DNA of 34,830 bases from Gryganskiella cystojenkinii (taxonomy: Eukaryota; Mortierellomycota; Mortierellomycetes; Mortierellales; Mortierellaceae): contig JAAAIG010000376.1 in NCBI GenBank assembly GCA_015852425.1, forward strand, positions 1 through 34,830, given 5' to 3'. Positions 10,459-21,141 of the stretch are shown here, one piece after another (the first letter of the stretch is position 1; each line of letters opens with the position of its first letter). A model generated the notes under the pieces. It did not search any database. It was not told where the DNA came from and saw nothing but the letters and a program-made list of their open reading frames with translations. The position numbers and the translations under genes are program-made.

Positions 10459-13394
10459 ATGCCCCAGTATAGGCCATTCTCCAAGGCAACTTGGGGCATC
10501 TACCTGTTCCTGTTGGCCATTCGTGTCCTCATCGCCATCTCGCCTGGTTATATCCACCCAGACGAGTTCTTTCAGTCGGCAGAGATCACGGCTGGTATGA
10601 GAGACGTTGAAGTTGCTAGGGGGATAGTCAAATGATAAGGCGGTTTTCTCGGATTCTAATCGCTCCTGCGCCTATTTTCTTCGGGGAAAAAATAGGCTCC
10701 GTGTTTAATCTCGACGTGAATATTCCATGGGAGTACAAGCCCGAGTTACCTTGTCGATCTATCCTTGTTCCGTACGACCCTCGCAAAAAAATAACCCATT
10801 CGTTGATCTGTAGAATCACGAAACTTGTCAAAAGCACCCTTGAACTTTCGACAAAAAAAAAAAAACTAATCAATTTTTCACGCGTTGTTTGATGTTATAT
10901 CGATAGAGCCATCACGACTGGTATCCCATACATCGTACTAAAGAGTTGGATCGGGAATGGCCCAGGTATGAAATGAAAGGCTCAAGAACCAAAAGGACAC
11001 CGTCTTTATGCTAAGCTGACATTGTTTTTGTCTATTTTCTATAATGATTATTAGATCAATTCATCTCCTCCAGGGCACTCTTCTTGACACAAAGATTCGC
11101 CTTCGTGCTTCTTTCTCTCGTCATTGGTGCGTAAACACAAGGGCATGGGCCTCTTCTATCTTTTTTTTGTTTCGAAGGATGAGATCATGTCCGACTGAAA
11201 ACCTTCTTTGTTTGATTTTTTAAATAACAAATAGATTGGGCAGTGGTCAGAATGGCCCGTCAAATCAAACGATCGCCCTCAATCGCGCTACTGCTCGTCG
11301 CATCCTCCTACGTGACGATTGCCTATCATACCCATCCGTTCTCCAACACAGTAGAGTCCGTGATCTTGGCACTTAGCTCAGTTGTTCTCGGGATGATCAT
11401 CAAGGAGCATGAAATGTCGACTTATTCACCCACCACGTTGACAACATCACCGTCGCCAATTGCAGGATCCAGATCGGAAACACCAAGTCACCAATCAGAG
11501 TCGACGTCTCCCTCGCCCACATCGGCATTACTTTCGTTCACATTAGGCGTGTTGTTTTCGCTCGGGATCTTTACCAGGATCACGTTTGTCCTCTACGGTT
11601 TCCCACTCGGTGTCATGTTCCTTTACCTCAACCTGAAAGCAACGATCAAGGATGGCCAATCATTGTAAGCAGTGCGACTCCGATCTAATGGAACTTTAGT
11701 GTATCTTGGGGTTTTCTACGAACTATTTTATTGATTTTTTCTGGCCACTTTTACATCTCCATAGAAGCCAAGGACTCGCGCGATTTGTTATAGCATGTGT
11801 ACCACTGGCGCTCGGTCTCGGGATCATGTCCGCATTCGCGATTGTGATCGACTCGATCTATTTTCAAAAGCTCATCATCTTGAATAGACCGAACGGATCG
11901 CCTCTGTCGTTGCAGGAGCTCGTCAGTCTCGGACCTCAGAACTGGTCCAAACTCTCATACAAGGGCTCCCTCACAGTGACAATGTTGAACAATCTCCGGT
12001 ACAACATGGACTCAAGGAATCTGGAGCTCCATGGATTGCACCCGAGGTTCTTTCATATTTTCTTGAATTTCCCAGTGTTATTTGGGAACTTGGCCTGGAT
12101 TGCAGTGATGACAATGATTCAAAAAGTCACGGCGAAGCAGTGGACAAGTGAATCCAAACTCGTCACAGGTAAAAGGAAAGGAAACTCACATGAATGGCTC
12201 TGTTGTCTTTAATTGTTCCAAAACTAACTTTTTTTTATTTCCATTTCTCGCTTTCTGCTATGATAACATAATATAGCACTGAGTTATTCAGGGATCTTTG
12301 GCATTTGTATGTTGTCAGCGATGCCTCATCAGGAAGCCCGGTTCTTGACACCGTTGATCTTACCACTCGTGGTCTCACTCTCGGGACGGATATCCAAGCT
12401 CGGACGAAAGTTCTGGGTAAATATTGTTGATCGAGAAAATGAATGCGACGCCTCTGATTTTGACGCGAAAAAAAACTTACAAAGAAACGATCACCCTTCA
12501 CTTTACCACCTGGTAGCCTATCTGGCTTGTTGCTAATGGAGTGATGGCTCTTGTTTTTGGTGTGTTTCACCAAGGTGGGCTAATTCCTGCGATAGACAGG
12601 GTCCAACATCAGGCGCTTGGATTCCAGGAGTGTAGACCCATCTCGCCTACACGGGAGTATATGCTCTGCTTGAATGATCCATCTGCTTCCGGTAAGATTG
12701 GTCACCCTTCAAGAAATTTCATCCACGTCCTCGGTTCTTGCAAGCTGTGGGTGACTGTCGGAAAAGTGATCTAACCTTGTCGCTCAAATCTTTATTCTAT
12801 ATAGATCGCTACCACATCGACGACGGCATGTCCTATACGACCCATGCGATCTTTTACAAGACATACTTGCCGCCTCATCATCTCTTTGGTTACAATGCCA
12901 AGTTAGCTGAATCCAAAGGAGTCACCCTTCAAATTTTGGATTGGCGGGAAAAGAGTCGGCCTGAACTCTTGAAGGCTTTGAACATTACTCGGCTCGGAGC
13001 GAGTGATGAAAGCGCTATCGGAAGAATCGACAGGACGTTACTGGAGAATGCTCAATCCCAATGGGGGGAACATGCAGTCGTCTTTCGAAAGACGAGTTCA
13101 ACAGAATATGAGCGGTACGTGTTTTTTTTCGCTCTCTCGCATCGTTTATCTTTCTGCCCCTGTACCTGTCCCTTTGTATTTTGTAAAGGTTATGCTTCTG
13201 ATGGCTCCCTCGACTATATTATTTTTTTTTACCTTCTCAGGACAATCCTTATTGCCCCATCGACAGTGGATTTCTCGGACGAAGACTTCTATGATTCTCG
13301 AGAGATGTTCTCGAGACATGCCAACTTTGATCATATTCTAATCATGCTGCAGAACCCTTTGAACTCTCTGCACATGAACATGTTTTACGTTTAA
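10459..13394 (+). CDS. smp3-like: GPI mannosyltransferase 4 (SMP3 / PIG-Z, GT22 family), ten exons
   Basis: Exons 10459-10594, 10696-10771, 10907-10965, 11055-11126, 11235-11664, 11765-12168, 12277-12416, 12517-12691, 12805-13114 and 13241-13394 join with consistent phases to 651 residues. The nine introns are 89-135 nt. GT22 enzymes are multi-pass ER proteins that use dolichol-phosphate-mannose in the lumen; SMP3/PIG-Z adds the fourth mannose to the GPI core. The first luminal loop has the family HPDE (33-36) in GYIHPDEFFQSAEI, followed by NIPWEYKPELPCRSI, a pattern typical of SMP3/PIG-Z rather than GPI10, ALG9 or ALG12. A later block, PHQEARFLTPL (about 409-419), is the conserved HQE-R motif. 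Many hydrophobic segments lie between. The start at 10459 follows a C/T-rich leader; an in-frame ATG upstream at 10252 gives no conserved residues. The exon 2 donor (CC|GTACGA) is the least certain junction. Confidence 0.85.
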
Positions 13395-13611
13395 AAGAAC
13401 GTTACACGTTTGATCCTATGTAGCACCATTTAGATTCCATCATCATGATAGCAACTCGTAATAATTTAGGAACAGGAACCATTGGGGTTGCTATAGATAT
13501 TCCACCCACTTTTTTTTTTGAGGGATATTATTCTTATGGAAATGCCTTTTTGCTTTGTATGTTACAAGGTAGAGCGCTACAACACACAGCCGTTTCCAAC
13601 TAATTGAGCTA
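13395..13611. other. Convergent 3' intergenic region
   Basis: Only 217 bp lie between the stop codons of the SMP3-like gene and the opposing Q-rich gene. The stretch is AT-rich with a T/A tract near 13510-13520, and it must hold both 3' ends, so the transcripts may overlap. Confidence 0.4.
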
Positions 13612-16600
13612 TCAGTTAGCCACATGCGTGGTACCAGCAAGGTTAGAGATCACATCAGCACCGGGTCTTGGAGCACTGACAGCACCGGCCACCATGCCTG
13701 TCCCAGTTGCAATCGTCGCTGCTGCAGCCACCGCAGACGGGTAAAGGAACGTCGGCATCATTAACAACTGCTGATGTTGCTGCTGTTGCTGCTGTTGATG
13801 TTGAAACTGTTGATGCTGGATCATGATCTGTTGTTGTTGCATCTGTAACTGTTTGAGTTGATCCATCTGGATTTGAAACTGTAATTGTTGGTTCTGTTGC
13901 AATTGTTGCTGCAGTTGAAACTCAAGTTGTTGTTGAAGGTGTTGCTGTTGCTGTTGCAGTGCGGCGGTCAAAACAGACGACGGTGAGGACGACGATGAGG
14001 AGGAGGATGGGTCGATGATCGGGGAGCCTAAGGGACCCGTCACTGGCTGGACACCTCCGATAGGTGGGGTGACAGCCCCGACAACACTGCTCAAGAAGGG
14101 GATGGGAAGCGAGAGAATTGGTGTCGTCCGACCCGGGGATGGAATCTGTGGGATGTGTTGTTGCAGTGGATGTTGCTGCAGTGGATGTTGCTGCAAGTGC
14201 TTCAGTTGTTGATTATGTTGTTGAAGTTGCAACGCGGGCGAAGGTAATCCGAAATAACCTACAGTCGACTGTCGTTTGGGCGAGGCGCGATGGCGACTGG
14301 AGGACTGTGTCTGCTGTTGCGAATGTTGCTGTTGAGGAGGAGGTGTTGGTGTTTTGGTCCGAGTCTGTGTCTGAACCTGAGGGGCAGGTACAGGGACAGT
14401 CGAGACACATCGAGGAATGGAAGCGACTTTGGCCTGAGCCGCTGCTTGGGCTTCGGACGCTGCTTTTGTGGCCGTGTACTGATGTTGCAATGCCACTCCG
14501 GGCGATAACAATGACGTATGTTTTGGTCCGCTGCTGGTCATAGGCATGCCACCGCTGTTTACGCCACTGACGGAAGAGACACTCGTCATGTCTGTCCCGT
14601 TAGTGTTGGAGCTTGCAGTCGTCCCATTAGAACTACTCGAGTCTCTGCGTGCCGAGCTCAGTTCCGGATTGAATTCTCCATGACCGCCGTTCACAGTAGT
14701 TGCAATTGCTGTCGGAGTGTTCATGGTAGCCATCGACATTGAAACAGGAGTTGTTTGCTGATGCTGCTGCTGTTTCTGATGAGATGAGTTTGGCGCACGA
14801 CTGGAGATGCTCTTTGTGATAACAGCCTCCAAAGGTGGTGTCGTCTGAAAACAAATGGTAGATTTGTCGCGATCAATTTTGGAGACAAGAGTTTGCTTTG
14901 GAGGAGCCTGGAACATCACGGGTGTACTACTCCGTCGTTGTGTGTCAGCGTGTGGATGTTGATGATGTTGGTATAATATGCCTCCTTGTTGATAAAGTTG
15001 ATGCTGAGATGGATCGACAATTGCCATGGCCGTCGAACTCCCTTGTCGGTTGTGAAGTTGGAAATGTTGATCCAAGGATGTGCGAGGCAGAACCTCGGTA
15101 TGCAATTGACGATGACTCTGCTCCGCAGCCGGGGCATCCAATGAGAGTCTTCGAGGGCTGTTGTGATCACGGACAAAAGGTCTCGCCTCCAAAACCTGGT
15201 CCGCTCCAATGGACGATGCTCGTCCTCGAGGATGGGATGCTGGTGGTAACATGCTTGGCCGTCCAACACCAGCTCCTGAGGACAGTGATGAGATTGAAGA
15301 AGTTCCTCCGTGCACGGCAGGTCGGTTAATATTGTTATGATTAATTGCACCTGTGGATGAAGCTGCTGGCGCTTGCGTCGTTGTTAAACCCTCCGTGTCC
15401 TCGAATCCGCTATCCCGAGTAGTCCTGTCCCGATGTGTCCTCAACATGGCGGGAGGATGCATTATGGAATCTGCTGTTGTCGTCCTATTAGGGCCGTTGT
15501 GACTGTTGATGTTGGTCAAAGGTCCAATCATGACATTACTGTTAATGAGGCCGCTGCCTTGTTGGCTGCTTGCTGGCTGCAGCACTTGCCTGCCAGGTAG
15601 CTTCTGAAGGACCTCTATCGAAGGGTTGATTTTGTTATTGCCTGCACCGCTGATAGCGGACTCCTTAGCCGAGGGAGTCAAGGAAAGACGAAAGGAAGCC
15701 GAGGACGATGTACTTGATTTTGCAGAGCTGAAGGTATTCGTGGACGTGAGAGGAACACCAGGAAGGACAGCGATGGATGCAGATTTGTTCTCGCTATCCT
15801 TTTTAGATCCGATGCTGAGAAGCCGCGATATCCGCTTCATCAGAGATACTGCCAATTTTTTTTTTGTCATGCAGGAGACACAATTAGGAGAGAGAATTTA
15901 AGAATTTTGACGGAAAGAAAATATGGAGAGATGGGTCCAGATAAGTTGCATGTCACCAAAACTAGAGAAATGACCAAAAAAAAAAAAAATAACGGCCCGA
16001 ATGTTGTTGCGGCCAAACGCGAGCTGTTGTCCCCTCGATATTACATTTTCATATTTTACGGCTTTTACCTTTTTTCTTTGTTTTGGAAACGGTAGACGTG
16101 GTGTCCATTTGATCTATGGATGTCGTCGGATTCTGGGCGAAACTTGCCGAGTTCATCTCCAACATCGAGATAGCTAAACATCCGAAATGATAGATTTGGG
16201 AAAAGAAAGAAGAGAGAAAAAGTATGTGTATCAGCGACTTAAAAAAACGCCTAAATCTCATGCCAGAAATAGACGGAAGGCAATCATCATCATCGCCTGG
16301 GCGAAGAAAAAAAAAAGTGCATGCCCGCAGAGTAGAGAAGCGCCGCGCCATGCTCAGGCCTACAGCTATCCTGCCCTGGACGAAGAAGAGAGGAAGCAAA
16401 AAAGTAATAAGGCAGTAATGCGCTCTTTTTTTTTGTCACCCTTACCTCGTCGACCCTCGGTAGTAGTGCAGTGGCCCAGGTTACTGTTGTTTCTGCCTCT
16501 TCTGTTGACAAGACTGTGGTCATTGTTCAGCTCAACATCCCGACCGCACATAAACATGGACTGTTGCCTGGTCTGCTGCGAGGGGATAGGTGGGAAAGGT

Positions 16601-17227
16601 ATCCGTGTCGTTGTTGGTGATGAGGGCTGGGAAGACGTGGGCAAGGCCAGGATCTTGTTGCCGAGAGGCTCCTCGTCGCTCTCGTCATCTGAAGGCGTAT
16701 ACTCTTTTGAGAGTTTGGATCGAAAAGACGACGTGGGTTTTGCTGCCTGTGGTTTTGGAACTGGTCTGTCTATTTTGATAGATGAACAAATGAAAAATAT
16801 GAGACCTTCCTTCGCCTCTCGTGTGGTATCAATTGTCAAGGTCATAACACCTACCTGAAAGGATATAGACGGGCTGGGAGTGTGAGGAAGGAACATCATT
16901 GACAGAAGAGCTGCTGCTGACATTGCTAATACAATTGCTCGAGTCTGTGGAGGACTCATCCGAGGAAGATGCTGACGGTGGTAACCCGGATCGGTAGCCA
17001 CTGGTCAGCTTCTTCGTGGGTCTGGATCGACCTATTGGTTTGCCATGACTCTGTTGTTGTTGCTGTTGTGGCATCGACGGTGGAGGAGGGATGTAATCGA
17101 GGATCTGCCGTTGTGGCTCCTGCTCTTGCTGCTGTTGTTGTCTCCTGTAGCGGTTGTAGTCGCTGTTGGGATTATTGGCAGAGAGTCGGTTATCCGTCCG
17201 AAGGGCAGCTGGTGCGATCGTAGACAT
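13612..17227 (-). CDS. Hypothetical Gln/Ser-rich disordered protein, four exons
   Basis: I do not recognise a family. Exons 17227-16855, 16769-16446, 16173-16069 and 15848-13612 join in consistent phase 1 at all three junctions to give 1012 residues; introns are 85, 272 and 220 nt. Nearly all of it is low complexity. It starts with Ser/Asp/Gln-rich sequence and an acidic patch (SDDESDEEPLGNKI). Across the last junction comes a short basic segment (KTKKKVSLMKRISRLLSIG) that could be an amphipathic membrane- or partner-binding helix or a nuclear signal. Long Ser/Thr/Asn stretches follow, then a poly-Gln C-terminal region (residues about 910-975) and a hydrophobic Ala/Gly end. A few less repetitive islands (for example VSKIDRDKSTICFQTTPPLEA) may be short linear motifs. 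It is divergent from the GBD/FH3 gene. A transcriptional or scaffolding role would be a guess. The small third exon (105 nt) is the weakest part of the model. Confidence 0.65.
13756..13962 (-). repeat. CAA/CAG-rich poly-glutamine tract
   Basis: On the minus strand this stretch is an imperfect run of CAA and CAG codons with Leu, His and Met interspersed, including an uninterrupted run of seven Gln. Mixed CAA/CAG use points to selection for glutamine rather than pure trinucleotide slippage. Similar shorter Gln-Leu-His repeats lie at about 14150-14230. Confidence 0.8.
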
Positions 17228-20200
17228 GAGATGTATCAAAATATGAAAGGTATATTACTGACGTGGGAAGAATGAAAAGAGGTATGGAAAGAAAGAGGAT
17301 CGGACAATAACATAAAGTTGGCTGGACAATGAAAAAATGAAAATGAAAAATGTGAAACGATTTTTGATTATTGTCCACACGCGGACCTTTTAAAAAATCG
17401 ACGCGCTTTGTTCAAGAAAGACGGAGGAGCGATCGACGAAAAATAAAGGCTGCTGGGACAGCTGCTGTTAGAGAGAGAAGGAGAGAGGTCGGACAAAGGA
17501 TTGATTGCAAAAAGGTAGGAGGAGGAGGAAGGAGCGACGGGATGAGAGCAAGTGGAAACGCGTCGGTTAGTTGAAAGGATACTCGGCAACCGTCCTTGCG
17601 AACATCATAGCAAAAGGGCGCAAGAAATAAAAAACCAGACGCCATTGTCGCGCAAGAGGGAAAGAGAAAGAAAGTCGGGATGATTGGGTCTAGTCTAGAA
17701 TGTTGCACCTTTTTGGACAGGGAGAGAATTGTTCCTGTCCTTGCCTTTTACTCTCTTCGCTCGTTCTGCTGTTCTCACCTTCTCCCTCCCCTTTCGTCGG
17801 CGAAGAAAAGTTCGAGGAGATTGCATTTACAATGGAAAGAACGGGAGAAGCATAGCAGTAACTTGAACAAGGGGAATAAGTGAAAGAGGGAGGTCGGGAT
17901 CGTAGTCCCTGTCCCAGGGACGAAGCGCCGATTTGGAAGATCGATGCACGTCTAGTGTCCGTCCGTTCTCACGCAGACTCACAAGTTTTTTGTTCCAAGG
18001 CGGGTATTTGTCCGTATATGGCGCGGAGGTGGCTTGACCTTGGTTCTTGTGAGTAGTAAAGAGGGGCGCAGAAACAGAGGAAAGGCGTAATTGTTGTGGT
18101 AGTAGCAGTGATTGGTAGTGATGATTAGAGAGTTTTCAAAAGGAAGTGGGGAGGGGAACGACAAGTCGGTGGAAATAATTAAAGTAACCCCCTAGTAGTT
18201 ACCTTTTTCTCTTTTTAGAGAATGACGGGGTACATGGGGATGGAATGAATGGTGAATGTGAAAACAAAGAGTAATGGAAAGAGATAAATATATTAATGGA
18301 CGAGAAGAATGGGGGGTGAAGAGAAAGAGAGGGAAGAGGAAGAATAGAAGCACTCACGGGGGAAGGAAGAACGCCTTCCTTGGCTATCGAATCCGAGACT
18401 GGCACCTTTTTGAACACCTCATTGCTCTCAATCTGGTTTCGTTTTTCCCGCTATTCATGTTCCATCGTTCCGCTGGGATAGGGACTCACGACCATCATTC
18501 CTCTCATTCTTCTCTCTTTCCATCTCTCTGTCGTCCCTTAATACCTCTTTCACGCCCTTGTATGCAGCTCCTTCCCTTTTATGCAGCTCCTTCAATTGTG
18601 CCTGGATCTTAAACAAAAGAAAGATAGCGCCAGTTTAAACCCCCCTGCGATGGTTATTCTTTCCTCCAAACAAGCGCCGAACAAAACAAAAGACTGTCTG
18701 TGTCACCCTGCTTTGGGCCCAAGGAAGCTAAGAAGAATAAAAATAACCCTGTCAGCCAGTCATTTTTTGGCCCTTGTACTCACCACCCTCCTGCATGAAT
18801 CCGCATCGTGGGCGCTAAACCGCCAATTTTTATTTTTATTTACGCTCCGTAGGCTTAGGGCTTTTAATCAAACGATGTCATGTCTCGCTCTGTGTCTGAG
18901 TGGCGAGCACATGGTTGCACTGGTAACTAAGTTCCAAGCAAAGAGCCCGTCAATGATGACGATTGTTGCACTCGGAGATTGGCTGTGGAACCATGGAGTC
19001 CATGAAACTGGTGATGAGCGTGCCACACCTCTTCAGAACAGGGTGAAATCCCCGGAGAGCAGCAGCGCTCACAAACGCAACAAAGAGCAAAAACGTTTAC
19101 GCGAGGCAGGGGCTCACAACAGGCGACATCTTTGGCTCAAAGGGACAGCCAAAACTTCGTCTAGCCCAACATTTGACAAGAACTGTCCCTTTTTTGATGA
19201 CATAGACCCTATCGAGTTTTGGTCAAACTACCTGGAGTATGAGGATGCTTTTGCACGCGTTTAGAACGCGTCGTTATTTCCGCCATTCAAAGGGGGGAGG
19301 GAATCTTTGGGCTATCTTTTCGCTATCCGCTTCTCTCGCACCCTTTGCATGTGGGTATTGTGCGGCTCAAAGGGAGGAGAATGAAGGTGACTCTCTGACT
19401 ACGTACATCAGAAGAGATCATTTCATTTCTGATGACGATTGTCGACCGATCGTTCATCATTGATTGTTCGGAATGTTTAAGATACCAACAAAGTCGAATG
19501 AGTTTCAGCACGTTCTTTTGGGAGCAGAGGAACGACAACCTCGAGCACGTTGAACGTGGGAATAAAAAAGGAGTCATTGCCCAAGTACGAGAGAAAAGGT
19601 CCCGTCCCGGTCAATGAGAGGATTGAGGAATAAGGTACTTCGCTCTTGCACAAGTCTAATTGATCGGACGCGCAAAAATTTGATTGTTCGCGATTTGTTG
19701 AGCCCCAACCTGTGCACAAAATAACCAGATGACCTCGAATATAGGGGTTGAAAGGGAAAACGAGAGAAGGGAAAGTGCAACGAAACTAACAAACAATCAT
19801 GAGGATGGTGAGGCTTTCGGGCAGTTTGGGTTTCCACTGGGGCGAAAGGAAAAATTATCAAGGAAAGGGTGTGGTATCTCGCTTGTGTTCGTGAGAGCCA
19901 TTGAAGTGTTTGCGAAACTCAAAGAGAGACTCTTGGTGGCTTTCTTTTGAAGGGTCAGGCCTTTCCAAATACTCATGGCTCCGATGTTCCGATGCGCCTT
20001 GAAGTCATCTCTCTCCGTTTTCGCTTCTCGACTTTTTTTTCCTCTTTTGCTTCTTTTCGCTCTCCCCGTTCAGCCGTTGCGTCCTTTCGCTCTGTTTTTT
20101 TCCCTTTGAATTTATTTTTTCCTTCTTCTTACTGCGAATCATCTCATCCTTGTCGTCATTATCGACCGTATTTCACACACACCTGGTCGATAATTTATCT

Positions 20201-20279
20201 TTCAAGGTAGGTCATCCTTCCGAGTTTTCTCTATCCCCCGTCTTTGTTTTCGCCTATTTTTCGGCCCCTCGGGAGTAAA

Positions 20280-20299
20280 CCAGTGAGCCAGATCACTGG
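20280..20299. repeat. Inverted repeat CCAGTGA-N6-TCACTGG
   Basis: A perfect 7-bp inverted repeat with a 6-base spacer can form a short stem-loop. It stands 8 bases before the A23 tract. Function unknown; a palindromic factor site or chance are both possible. Confidence 0.5.
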
Positions 20300-20307
20300 G
20301 AGGAACC

Positions 20308-20330
20308 AAAAAAAAAAAAAAAAAAAAAAA
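20308..20330 (+). repeat. Poly(A) tract of 23
   Basis: The longest homopolymer in the window. I found no flanking target-site duplication or tRNA-like promoter upstream, so a retroposon tail is not supported. Poly(dA:dT) tracts commonly exclude nucleosomes in fungal promoters, which fits its place about 0.8 kb before a start codon. Confidence 0.7.
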
Positions 20331-21141
20331 TAGAGAAGAATGGAGACTTCCTGTGCTATCGTCCCCTTTGCTTTTTTCGCGGTGCTTTTCTACTCCGGAG
20401 AATAGTATTGATCAAAAGGGAACAGTTCAAATATAAATGTATTCATCATCCCCTCTTCAAAACTGAGAGTACGTTGGCCATTTTTGAACACGCACCACAT
20501 TTTCATGACGTCTTTCCCTGTCCAGCACCACGACGCAGCCTGCCTGTCATTCCTAACGTCTTCCCTGGTCCCCTGACAAGTCCTTTCTCTCATGCACTTC
20601 TCATCCTTTAAAAATATCTTTTGGGATTCATCGTTTTCATTTTCCTGGGATAAATCTCTAGGGGTGTCACGGTGAATATCGATCGGTGCTTTTGACATCA
20701 AGGGAGGGAGTTGAAGGGCAGGAGGAGGATGATAGACAAAGCGTCAGTGCAGTAGGGGTATTTTTTTTTTTTGTGGACTCTAAAAATAAGGGCACCTGGA
20801 GGTTCTGCCCAAAGCATGCTGTTTGTTCCTTCTTTCTTTTCCCCTTCCTTTGGATTCTTCCCTTGTTTCCCTTTCGTGGTCTCTTGCATCGATCAACTCT
20901 TCGTTCCCATTTTTGAAAAACACAATCTCTTCCCTTCTCATTCTCTCCACACTCCTTTCCGAATATCGAAACAACTATCCTGCTGTCCCTCTTCTCTTCT
21001 CCAAACTGTCCTCTTTTGATGCTCTTAACCTGACTTTTCACTTTACTTATTCCTTTACTTGACAACAAACAAGAAGCAAGAAAGACGTCCTGCGTGTGAT
21101 CGACCGAAACACAGAAAAAAAAACTCAAAAATCTCTAAACA

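Larger units (their letters stand above)
17228..21141. other. 3.9-kb region between divergent genes without a convincing gene
   Basis: No open frame here shows recognisable protein. The longest plus-strand frame (18581-19264, 227 codons) reads as unordered sequence, with no family motif or good start context. The region contains purine- and pyrimidine-rich strands (17370-17900, 20020-20130, 20820-21060), a short direct repeat of TTATGCAGCTCCTTC type near 18563-18595, a stem-loop at 20280-20299 and a 23-A tract at 20308-20330. Both ends look like transcript leaders of the flanking genes. A strong donor-like AAG|GTAGGT at 20204-20212 could begin an 5' UTR intron of the gene starting at 21142. 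It is unusually long next to the other gaps in the window (about 90-900 bp). Confidence 0.45.

Noticed and set aside
15849..15870. ATG at 15870 as start of a separate 752-residue Q-rich protein
   Set aside because: The ATG sits in a poly-A context just before a good CAG acceptor at 15851-15849, and three upstream exons join in consistent phase, so a single longer gene is more likely. If RNA data show no such junctions, this alternative returns.
18581..19264. 227-codon plus-strand open frame in the long intergenic region
   Set aside because: No family motif, poor start context, stop-poor by chance, and overlapping regulatory-looking repeats. The final acidic/aromatic stretch looks protein-like but is too short to support a gene.
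20280..20345. Stem-loop plus A23 as the end of a retroposed SINE-like element
   Set aside because: No target-site duplication of the bases after the A-run and no A-box or B-box promoter found upstream.
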